Source: Mesorhizobium sp. WSM3862
GTDB taxonomy: Bacteria; Pseudomonadota; Alphaproteobacteria; Rhizobiales; Rhizobiaceae
Direction: 5' to 3'
Length of the DNA stretch: 64,000 bases
Assembly (NCBI RefSeq): GCF_002294985.1
Contig: NZ_NSGE01000005.1
Span: 325,001-389,000, forward strand
Shown here: positions 57,217-64,000 of the stretch, piece by piece
Layout of the letters: the number at the start of each line of letters is the position of its first letter
Numbering within the stretch: the stretch's first letter is position 1
The notes under the pieces: generated by a model
Told to the model about the DNA's origin: nothing
The model's database searches: none
The model's input: the letters and a program-made list of their open reading frames with translations, nothing else
Position numbers and translations under genes: made by a program

Positions 57217-57534
57217 TCACCCGCCCGGGTGCCGGACCGCGGTGGCCAGCGTGTCCTCCCATCCCTCGCCCGCCGCCAGGATGCAACTCTGGCCCTTAAC
57301 GTCGGTCATCAGGATGGTCCAGGTTCCGCTCGCCGACACAAACACCTCGAAGATGGCGACGTCTCCACCCACGCCGTAGCCCAGCCGCTTCTCTTCGAAC
57401 GTCTCTGCCAGCCCCGCGACCAGATCGTCATGGCCCCCGCAGAGGACTTGCGCCTGCAGCGGGACTGCCGGCAAAGCCACGACGGCGCCGGCGACTGCCG
57501 CCTTCGCCACTCGGAACGAAAATCTGCGTGCCAT
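57217..57534 (-). CDS. Small exported protein, paralogue A
   Basis: A 105-residue protein with a signal peptide (MARRFSFRVAKAAVAGAVVA, cleavage near LQAQV). The mature part has a Cys near its start (LCGGHDDL) and a conserved C-terminal block EVFVSASGTWTILMTDVKGQ then SCILAAGEGWED. It is clearly related to the product at 57776-58075. Two Cys could form a disulfide in the periplasm. No function known. Confidence 0.72.
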   Translation of the reverse strand: MARRFSFRVAKAAVAGAVVALPAVPLQAQVLCGGHDDLVAGLAETFEEKRLGYGVGGDVAIFEVFVSASGTWTILMTDVKGQSCILAAGEGWEDTLATAVRHPGG

Positions 57535-57775
57535 GGGCACCTCCTTCGCCGTGGCATTCCGGCAAAAGAGGCACATTCGGCCGCCTCAGTGTGCCGGAAC
57601 GCTCCAGGCCGGACTCGACGTCGCCATCACGTCACTCCTTCTGGTTTCCGGTCTGTCGCAGGGAGATTTGTCACTCCCTGCACTCGATATGGTGAAGCTG
57701 CGCCCGGTAGACAAGCGGGCGTTGACGCAGGCGCCGGCGCGGCTTTCACTGAACGAGCCGTGGCGCCAGTGAGTG

Positions 57776-58075
57776 TTAGGCTCCTGGCAGGGCTGCCGTG
57801 ATCGTCGGGCTGTCCCAGCCTTCGCCAACGGACAGGATGCAGCTCTGCCCCTTGGTGTCGGAGGCAAGAACGGTCCAACTGCCTTGGTCGGAGACAAAGA
57901 TCTCGAGCACGACGTTCGGATTGATCAGCCCGCGCCCTGCCTCGCTTTCGTGGAACTTGTCGCCGAGCGCCTTGATGATGTCGGCGCGTGGTGCGCATTG
58001 TGCTGCCGCATTGGCCTGGCCGGCCGACAGCGCCGCCGCCGCAAGGCACATCGTCGCCATAAGAAATCGTGTCAT
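57776..58075 (-). CDS. Small exported protein, paralogue B
   Basis: A 99-residue protein with signal peptide MTRFLMATMCLAAAALSA (cleavage near ANAAAQ), an early Cys (QCAPRADI) and EIFVSDQGSWTVLASDTKGQ then SCILSVGEGWDS, matching paralogue A block for block. It follows mmsA on the same strand after a terminator. GGAGG lies upstream of the ATG. Confidence 0.75.
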   Translation of the reverse strand: MTRFLMATMCLAAAALSAGQANAAAQCAPRADIIKALGDKFHESEAGRGLINPNVVLEIFVSDQGSWTVLASDTKGQSCILSVGEGWDSPTITAALPGA

Positions 58076-58346
58076 CCGACACCTCCTCGCGCCAGACGAG
58101 AACCCCGGCTGCCACCGGCGCTGTTTGATTGGCCTGCACGCATGGCAGGAATACAGCCTAAGGCGGATGGCCGCCTGTTGGTTCCATCACACGGCGATGG
58201 AATTATTAGGATGTACAGATGCATCCATGACGTGCTTCATCGCAAATCGTGGATCTGGAGTTGCAAGCGACGACCGGGCGAGACGACAAGCTTGCCCAAT
58301 GTCGATGAGGTGAAGGACAACCAGCCTCCTCTGCAAGGCTACAAAC

Positions 58347-58374
58347 AGAAAGCGCGGTTCGCACCGCGCTTTCT
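58347..58374 (-). terminator. Rho-independent terminator of mmsA
   Basis: AGAAAGCGCGG-N6-CCGCGCTTTCT, an 11-bp perfect stem followed on the minus strand by a short T-rich stretch (TGTTTG). About 130 bp after the mmsA stop, beyond the duplicated 3' end. Confidence 0.65.
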
Positions 58375-58393
58375 CACTGATGGCCTCGAAGGG

Positions 58394-58446
58394 CCATCCG
58401 GTCAGTTCGTCGTCGGGATGACGAACTCGGCGCCGTCCTTGATGCC
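58394..58446. repeat. Duplicate of the 3' end of mmsA
   Basis: 53 bp repeat of 58494-58546 offset by exactly 100 bp, with two mismatches. It would encode the last about 15 codons of MmsA and its stop (FVIPTTN instead of FVIPTMN). The two copies are separated by 47 bp of unrelated GC-rich sequence. Confidence 0.85.
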
Positions 58447-58501
58447 TGCCGCGTGCCCGCAGCCGCAGCGCGACGAGGACGCGCGGCCGAAAACCGTCCG
58501 G

Positions 58502-59998
58502 TCAGTTCATCGTCGGGATGACGAACTCGGCGCCGTCCTTGATGCCGGACGGCCAGCGCGAGGTGACCGTCTTGGTCTTGGTGTAGAAGCGGAACGCGTC
58601 CGGGCCGTGCTGGTTGAGGTCGCCGAAGGACGACGCCTTCCAGCCGCCGAAGGTGTAGTAGGCGATCGGCACCGGGATCGGCACGTTGACGCCGACCATG
58701 CCGACCTGGACCCGGGAAGCAAAGTCACGCGCGGCGTCGCCGTCGCGGGTGAAGATGGCAACGCCGTTGCCCATCTCGTGGTCGTTGGCGAGATTGATGG
58801 CGTTCTCATAGGTCGGCGCGCGCACCACCGACAGCACCGGCCCGAAGATCTCTTCCTTGTAGATGCGCATCTCCGGCGTCACGTTGTCGAACAGGCAGCC
58901 GCCCATGTAGTAGCCGTTCTCGTAGCCCTGCATCTTGAAGCCGCGGCCATCGACGACCAGCTTGGCGCCTTCCTTGACGCCGATGTCGACATAGCCCTTG
59001 ACGCGTTCCAGGGCTTGGCGTGTCACCAGCGGGCCGAAATCGGCCGAGGAGTCGGTCGACGGACCGACCTTCAGGCTTTCGACGCGCGGCACCAGCTTTT
59101 CCATCAGCCGGTTCGCGGTGTCGTTGCCGACCGGCACGGCCACCGAGATCGCCATGCAGCGCTCGCCGGCCGAGCCGTAGCCGGCGCCGACCAGCGCGTC
59201 GACCGTCTGGTCCATGTCGGCGTCGGGCATGATGATCATGTGGTTCTTGGCGCCGCCGAAGCATTGCACGCGTTTTCCCGCCGCGCAGCCGCGCGCATAG
59301 ATGTACTGCGCAATCGGCGTTGACCCGACGAAGCCGACGGCTTTGATGTCCGGATCGTCGAGGATTGCGTCGACCACTTCCTTGTCGCCGTTGACCACGT
59401 TCAGCACGCCTTCAGGCAGGCCGGCCTCGATGAACAGCTCGGCGATGCGGATCGGCACGCCCGGGTCGCGCTCCGAAGGCTTCAGGATGAAGGCGTTGCC
59501 GCAGGCGATCGCCGGCGCGATCTTCCACAGCGGGATCATCGCCGGGAAGTTGAACGGCGTGATGCCGGCGACGACGCCGAGCGGCTGGCGCATCGAATAG
59601 GTGTCGATGCCCGGACCGGCGCCGTCGGTGAACTCGCCCTTCATCATATGCGGCGCGCCGATGCAGACCTCGACCACTTCGAGGCCACGCTGGATGTCGC
59701 CGCGCGCGTCGGCGATGGTCTTGCCATGCTCGCGCGCCAGGATGTCGGCCAGCTCGTCATAGTCGCGCTGGACCAGTTCGAGAAACTTCATCAGCACGCG
59801 CACGCGGCGCTGCGGGTTGGTGGCGCCCCACTTGATCTGCGCGGCCTTGGCGTTCTCGACCGCGGCGCGCAGTTCCTGCGCCGAGGCCAGCGCCACCGTT
59901 GCGCGCACCGAGCCGTCCATCGGCTGCATGACGTCCTGCTTGCGGCCGCTGGTGCCGGCGACACGCTTGCCGCCAATGAAATGACCGTACTCGATCAT
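58502..59998 (-). CDS. mmsA: CoA-acylating methylmalonate-semialdehyde dehydrogenase
   Basis: A 498-residue aldehyde dehydrogenase of valine and inositol catabolism (propionyl-CoA or acetyl-CoA from methylmalonate or malonate semialdehyde). GVVAGITPFNFPAMIPLWK, FVGSTPIAQYIY, catalytic Cys in GSAGERCMAIS (near residue 285), and the C-terminal FGGWKASSFGDLNQHG are MmsA/IolA-type. The start at MIEYGHFIGG is chosen; 25 further upstream codons are not conserved. Divergent from a LysR gene. Confidence 0.95.
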   Translation of the reverse strand: MIEYGHFIGGKRVAGTSGRKQDVMQPMDGSVRATVALASAQELRAAVENAKAAQIKWGATNPQRRVRVLMKFLELVQRDYDELADILAREHGKTIADARGDIQRGLEVVEVCIGAPHMMKGEFTDGAGPGIDTYSMRQPLGVVAGITPFNFPAMIPLWKIAPAIACGNAFILKPSERDPGVPIRIAELFIEAGLPEGVLNVVNGDKEVVDAILDDPDIKAVGFVGSTPIAQYIYARGCAAGKRVQCFGGAKNHMIIMPDADMDQTVDALVGAGYGSAGERCMAISVAVPVGNDTANRLMEKLVPRVESLKVGPSTDSSADFGPLVTRQALERVKGYVDIGVKEGAKLVVDGRGFKMQGYENGYYMGGCLFDNVTPEMRIYKEEIFGPVLSVVRAPTYENAINLANDHEMGNGVAIFTRDGDAARDFASRVQVGMVGVNVPIPVPIAYYTFGGWKASSFGDLNQHGPDAFRFYTKTKTVTSRWPSGIKDGAEFVIPTMN

Positions 59999-60154
59999 GG
60001 GTTCTCTCCCTGTTTTGGTGATGAGGCATTGTCCGCCTTTGCGGCGGCAATGGCAACGCGAGCTAGAACGCAACCGTTGTGCGCGAAATAGACAGCGTCC
60101 GGAAGCTGTGCATTAAATGCCGCAAATAGCAGATTGCTGAAAAGGCCGCAGCTT

Positions 60155-60335
60155 GCGTTCCTTCGCGCCCCCCTCTGGCCGACCGGCCATCGCCCCCGAA
60201 AGGGAGGAGGTTAAGCTCTCATTTTTGCTTTCGCCAATAGCCAACGTCGCAACAAAAGAGCCGGCGACGGAACCGCTGATCTCCCCCCTTGTGGGGGAGA
60301 TGTCCGGCAGGACAGAGGGGGGCGCGAAGGAACGC
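60155..60335. repeat. 181-bp element with perfect 23-bp terminal inverted repeats
   Basis: Ends 60155-60177 and 60313-60335 are exact reverse complements (GCGTTCCTTC...). The interior has a second hairpin (CTCCCCC / GGGGGAG, about 60281-60300). It encodes nothing. It resembles a MITE-like or dispersed Rhizobiales intergenic repeat and ends 31 bp before the lysR start. Confidence 0.8.
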
Positions 60336-60366
60336 GGCTTTGATCGCTGTCACCAAGGTCATCCCC

Positions 60367-61248
60367 ATGAACTGGGATGATGTCCGCATCTTCCTCGCCG
60401 TGGCTCGCGCCGGCCAGATCCTCGGCGCGGCAAGACGCCTGGAGCTCAACCACGCCACCGTCTCGCGCCGCCTCGCGGCTCTCGAGGAGGCGCTGCGGAC
60501 GAAACTCTTCCGCCGCCTGACCACCGGCAGCGAGCTGACACCGGCCGGCGAGCGCTTCCTCGACATCGCCGAGCGCATGGAGAGCGACATGATCGCCGCG
60601 CGCTCGACCATCGCCGGCGAGGGCGACGACGTCTCCGGCACGGTGCGCATCGGCGCTCCCGACGGTTTCGGTGTCGCCTTCCTCGCCAAGCGTTTGGGCG
60701 AGCTGACGGCGCTCCACCGCGAGCTCACCATCCAGCTGGTGCCGGTGCCGCGCTCCTTCTCCCTGTCGCGGCGCGAGGCCGACATCGCGATTACCGTCGA
60801 GCGGCCGACCGAGGGCCGATTGGTGGCGGGAAAGCTGGTCGACTATACGCTCGGCCTGTTCGCCTCCCGCACCTATGCGGAAGCCAACGGCCTGCCGAAG
60901 ACAGCAGCCGAGCTCGATCGGCACACGCTGATCGGCTATGTGCCCGACCTCATCGTCAGCCCTTCGCTCGACTATGCCGCGGAGTTCAGCCCGGACTGGC
61001 GCACCAGCTTCGCCATCTCGTCAGCACTTGGTCAGGCGGAGGCGGTGCGCTCGGGCGCCGGCATCGGCATCCTCCATACCTTCGTCGCCCGCTCGATGCC
61101 GGAGCTGGTGCCGGTAGACATCGTCGCGCCCATCCGCCGCGCCTACTGGTTGGTCTATCACGAATCGGTGAGGCCGCTGCGCCGGGTCCAGCTCGTCGCC
61201 AATTTCATCACCAAGGCGGTGGAGCGGGAAAAAGGGTTGTTCGTCTGA
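60367..61248 (+). CDS. LysR-family transcriptional regulator
   Basis: A 293-residue regulator: MNWDDVRIFLAVARAGQILG with the helix-turn-helix (AARRLELNHATVSRRLAALE) and a substrate-binding domain. Divergent from mmsA across 368 bp, most of which is the inverted-repeat element; regulation of mmsA is an inference from position. Upstream in-frame codons lie in the repeat and are rejected. Confidence 0.9.
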   Translation: MNWDDVRIFLAVARAGQILGAARRLELNHATVSRRLAALEEALRTKLFRRLTTGSELTPAGERFLDIAERMESDMIAARSTIAGEGDDVSGTVRIGAPDGFGVAFLAKRLGELTALHRELTIQLVPVPRSFSLSRREADIAITVERPTEGRLVAGKLVDYTLGLFASRTYAEANGLPKTAAELDRHTLIGYVPDLIVSPSLDYAAEFSPDWRTSFAISSALGQAEAVRSGAGIGILHTFVARSMPELVPVDIVAPIRRAYWLVYHESVRPLRRVQLVANFITKAVEREKGLFV

Positions 61249-61327
61249 TGCCGTCCAAAAGGCCGATCCGCTTTGGAACCGCCATTGAGGCGCATCGAGG
61301 ACGAAAGAATTCACAACCTTGTCGGCC

Positions 61328-61624
61328 TCAGCCGCGAACGCCGCCCACATCCCGGCCGGCTTCCTCGGCGCTGTTGCCCAGCAGCCCGCAGGTGACGAAA
61401 CCATAGTGGCCCTCGCGTATCGAAATCGCTATCCTGGCGTGGCCGTAGAAGCTGACATCGCCGTCGCCGAGGTGGAAATCCATGTCAGCCATCCGCACGG
61501 GATAGCCGTCCGGGAATCGCGCCAGCCGGTCGTTGCTGGAACTGCCCGAAGCGAAGGCGGAGCCGACCCGCCTTGCGCTTGCCACAAAATCGGCCAGTGT
61601 GGCACCAGTACTTCGCCATGCCAT
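61328..61624 (-). CDS. Doubtful small ORF
   Basis: A 98-residue minus-strand frame (MAWRSTGATLADFVASARR; VSFYGHARIAISIREGHYGF) with GC-rich third positions and plausible composition, but no ribosome site and no family recognised. It occupies an otherwise empty 413-bp gap (61249-61661). It may be a remnant or not a gene. A plus-strand frame over the same interval looks less protein-like. Confidence 0.3.
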   Translation of the reverse strand: MAWRSTGATLADFVASARRVGSAFASGSSSNDRLARFPDGYPVRMADMDFHLGDGDVSFYGHARIAISIREGHYGFVTCGLLGNSAEEAGRDVGGVRG

Positions 61625-61661
61625 GGCAGGCGAGGGGGAATCTGGGAAAGCCGGCGCAGAC

Positions 61662-62102
61662 ATGCGAGCCATTCTTGCCATCCTGCCGCTGCTTTGCCTC
61701 TCCGGCTGCGCCAATCCGTGGGCCAGGGTTCCCGAAGCTGAACTGCCGAAGTCGATCCGCTATGCGATGGCCCGCCCCTCGCCTTTCGTCTTCGGTAATT
61801 ATTGCGGTCCCGGAACCCGTACCGGCGATCTCTCGGCCACCCCGGTCGACCGGCTCGATGCCGCCTGCCGGATCCACGATGCCTGCTATATCGCCCGCCA
61901 CAATCATTGCGATTGCGACGGCGCGCTGATCGCTTCGGCAAGGACGATCCGCGGCGACAAGACGGCGCCAAGGAAGATGCGCGGCGAGGCCGAGCTCTTG
62001 ATAGCCACCTTCGCGCTTCCGGTCTGCAAGGTCTTTCCGCAGGGCTTCATGCCGCCGCGCGACCCCGCCCAGCTCAAGGTCATGAACGGGGCGACCGGGT
62101 GA
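61662..62102 (+). CDS. Phospholipase A2-like lipoprotein
   Basis: A 146-residue product with signal MRAILAILPLLCLSGC, lipobox Cys16. The mature part has YCGPGTRTG (residues 47-55), matching the calcium loop YCGxG of secreted PLA2, and DAACRIHDACY with His72-Asp73 matching the PLA2 catalytic dyad CxxHDxCY, then the Cys-rich HNHCDCDG. Expected to sit in the outer membrane or periplasm and to bind or hydrolyse phospholipids; activity is not proven. Directly upstream of the PLD-like lipoprotein gene; stops and start nearly overlap. Confidence 0.75.
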   Translation: MRAILAILPLLCLSGCANPWARVPEAELPKSIRYAMARPSPFVFGNYCGPGTRTGDLSATPVDRLDAACRIHDACYIARHNHCDCDGALIASARTIRGDKTAPRKMRGEAELLIATFALPVCKVFPQGFMPPRDPAQLKVMNGATG

Positions 62103-62116
62103 GACCGGGAGCCGTC

Positions 62117-64000
62117 GTGACAAGGCTGCTGCTTGGCCTGGCGCTGACCGCGCTCGCCGGATGCGCCGGCATGCCGGGCCGTTCCGCCTGCGCCTTCTTT
62201 CCGGGAGACGAAGCCTGCGCGCGTCCGCCCATCTCGGCGGATCGAAGCGGCGCCGAGATCGCCAGCGCCCGCTACTTCGCGGACAATGGCAATGCCGCCT
62301 ATGAAAAGCGATTCGAGGCGTTGCTGGCCCAAAGCCGAATCGATGCGCTCGACCGCACCAACGGCACCGGCCGCTTCGGCCGTGACTGGCGCGACGTCCA
62401 CAATGATCGTTTCCAGGCAACTTATCCGGCGCTGCAACGGTTGGCGAAGCCGCTCGACGGCACTGAGCAGCCGCTCGCACCAGGCAAACCGGGCGAAGGC
62501 CATTTCACCGGTCGCTGGCGCATGTCGCGCCAGACGCTTTATCTCGACGCCGCCGCCAGGCCGTCCGCACCCAAGACCTTCAGCTTCTCCGGTCTGCAGG
62601 CGCGCTCGGTCGAGATCGTGCTCCGCCAGGCCGGCCGGCAGCCAGTCGTGATCAGCGGCAGCTGCGACGGATCGCTGGCGATGCGCATCTCGGGCCGGTC
62701 GCGCACAATTGCCAAAGGTGCCGCGTTCCATCTCAGCCTGCCGACGACCGAGACATCTGCCAGCCTGTTTCCAAGCGAAGCGCTCACCCGTTGCGATCTC
62801 ACGGTCAGCTCCAGCCTCGCGCCGTCCGGCGCGAAGCTGACCATCCTGCGCGAGGAGGCCGCCGACCCATGGATCACGGCACTCGACAGCCGCTATGATC
62901 GTTGTCCGGTGCCAGATCCGGCCGGGCTCGAAGCGCTCGACCGCGCCTTTTATGACGGCCGTTGGCTGTCGCAGACCTGCGCGCTGCCGCTCGGGTGGCC
63001 GACCCTGCTGCGCAAATCGCGCGACGGTTTCAATGCCAAGGTCGAGGCGCTGCTCGGCAAGACGCTGCCCGAAAGCGCCTTCGACAAGGCCGATCCCGAA
63101 CTGCCGCTCGATTTCTCCAACGCGCCGAGACTGAAGCTGATCTATCTGTCGTCGCTGGAGTTCAAGGCGGACTTTTCCGGCCGCATCATGGAGCGGCTGA
63201 TCCGCCACCACGCGGCGCTCGGCACCAAGGTACGCATCCTGGTCACCGACGTGCTGGAGCGCGACAAGGACGACGCCCTGCTGCATCGGCTGGCGGCGGA
63301 GTTTCCCAATGTCCAATTGCAGGAATATCGCTGGCAGGCCGATCACGGCGCGCCGATCGACGAGCAGCTCTCACAGCTGCACAAGACCCATCACATCAAG
63401 ATGCTGGCGACCCTGGCCGAGGAACCCGGCCGCTCGCGCGTCATCATCGGCGGCCGCAACATCCATGACGGGTTCCTGTTTCATAAGCCGATCGACCTGT
63501 CGCGCTACCCTCAGCTGCAGCAATACGGCAAGACCGACGGCTTCTCGCTCAACTACTATTCCAACTGGAGCGACTTCGACATCGAGATCGCCGACCCGGC
63601 GACGGTCGAAACGCTGGCCGCGCATTTCTCGACCGTCTGGCTGCGCGATGCCGACACCAATCTGTCACGGCCGTTTTCCATTCCGGTTCGTTCCGGTGGC
63701 CATCCGCAAGGCGTGGTGCGGCACTTCATTTCCGTGCCTTACGCGGACGGGCATGCACTGGAAAACTACTTCGTCGAACTGATCGACACCGCCGAGCATC
63801 GCATCGAGATCGTCAATCCCTATCTCAACCTCACGCCCAGTATCGCGAGAGCGTTCGATCGGGCGCTGGCCCGCGGCGTCAAGATCGACGTCGTCGGGCG
63901 CATCGATCTCAAGGGCGACATAGGCGGCCGCTTCCTCACCGCGCTCAACAAGCTATTCGTGGAGAAATATGGCGACCGCATCAACATCCGCGAATTCAAG
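62117..64000 (+). CDS. Phospholipase D-family lipoprotein (3' end outside window)
   Basis: At least 628 residues, open at the right edge. GTG start gives MTRLLLGLALTALAGC with lipobox Cys16; a GTG six codons earlier would overlap the PLA2-like stop. The first about 310 residues have no recognised domain. From about residue 330 the PLD fold appears: LKLIYLSSLEFKADFSGRIM, THHIKMLAT (His426, Lys428) and VIIGGRNIHDG, i.e. HxK...GGxN, with the usual Asp of HxKxxxxD not conserved. A second PLD half starts (IVNPYLNLTP; ARGVKIDVVGR), but its HKD lies beyond the window. Probable envelope phosphodiesterase. Confidence 0.8.
   Translation, partial: MTRLLLGLALTALAGCAGMPGRSACAFFPGDEACARPPISADRSGAEIASARYFADNGNAAYEKRFEALLAQSRIDALDRTNGTGRFGRDWRDVHNDRFQATYPALQRLAKPLDGTEQPLAPGKPGEGHFTGRWRMSRQTLYLDAAARPSAPKTFSFSGLQARSVEIVLRQAGRQPVVISGSCDGSLAMRISGRSRTIAKGAAFHLSLPTTETSASLFPSEALTRCDLTVSSSLAPSGAKLTILREEAADPWITALDSRYDRCPVPDPAGLEALDRAFYDGRWLSQTCALPLGWPTLLRKSRDGFNAKVEALLGKTLPESAFDKADPELPLDFSNAPRLKLIYLSSLEFKADFSGRIMERLIRHHAALGTKVRILVTDVLERDKDDALLHRLAAEFPNVQLQEYRWQADHGAPIDEQLSQLHKTHHIKMLATLAEEPGRSRVIIGGRNIHDGFLFHKPIDLSRYPQLQQYGKTDGFSLNYYSNWSDFDIEIADPATVETLAAHFSTVWLRDADTNLSRPFSIPVRSGGHPQGVVRHFISVPYADGHALENYFVELIDTAEHRIEIVNPYLNLTPSIARAFDRALARGVKIDVVGRIDLKGDIGGRFLTALNKLFVEKYGDRINIREFK

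Overview
The window is GC-rich, gene-dense alphaproteobacterial chromosome, most likely from a Mesorhizobium-type member of the Rhizobiales. This rests on gene order (ybgC-tolQRAB-pal-cpoB-tilS-ftsH, a ruv cluster beside tol, 6S RNA beside ygfA, MoxR/VWA/msrB), on a pyruvate carboxylase very close in sequence to the Rhizobium etli enzyme as I remember it, on GapR, RcdA and DUF1304/DUF2269/DUF6867 homologues, on full TTAA-N7-TTAA CtrA boxes, and on dispersed palindromic intergenic repeats typical of Mesorhizobium. No rRNA or tRNA gene, prophage, insertion sequence or CRISPR array was seen. Taxonomy is inference from content.

Layout. 1-10000 (minus strand): ftsH (3' end outside the window), tilS and the full Tol-Pal envelope operon. 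10083-14802 (minus): a Tat-exported metallophosphoesterase, ruvB-ruvA, a VapBC-type toxin-antitoxin module inside the ruv cluster, ruvC and an rcdA (DUF1465) gene. 14803-15327: a non-coding interval with two perfect CtrA boxes and a strong candidate small RNA. 15328-29714: mixed housekeeping and membrane genes, including efp, suhB, a TolQ/OmpA-like motor pair, an M32 carboxypeptidase, an MsbA-like ABC exporter and cysteine-less L31. 29806-36160: small regulator/enzyme cassettes (TetR-NmrA-DUF1772, ArsR-SRPBCC-VOC), YebC, TerC and a YmdB-like phosphoesterase. 36253-37692: ygfA with a decayed copy of its own 3' end, and 6S RNA. 37843-41624: MoxR, GNAT, a HicAB module with a frameshifted toxin, a VWA protein and msrB. 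42545-46618: gapR and pyc. 46881-52637: a branched-chain amino-acid ABC transporter. 53089-57174: a hydroxyproline-catabolic cluster with a divergent GntR regulator. 57217-61248: two small exported paralogues, mmsA and a LysR regulator. 61662-64000: a phospholipase A2-like lipoprotein followed by a phospholipase D-like lipoprotein that runs off the window.

How the genes work together. Tol-Pal/CpoB, FtsH, the TolQ/OmpA-like pair and the two lipoprotein lipases all concern the envelope. RcdA, GapR and the CtrA boxes concern cell-cycle control. LivHMGFJ, the hydroxyproline genes, MmsA and Pyc form an amino-acid import and carbon-entry theme. Two toxin-antitoxin modules each sit inside an otherwise conserved operon. 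Two genes (ygfA, mmsA) have a duplicated 3' end next to them, and one gene (the hydroxyproline oxidase) has a dispersed repeat read in frame as its N-terminus. These look like scars of past insertion or exchange.

The most interesting leads are the CtrA-box/small-RNA/rcdA interval, the PLA2-like plus PLD-like lipoprotein pair, and the 3'-end duplication scars. All functional claims are by family recognition from sequence; no searches were run.
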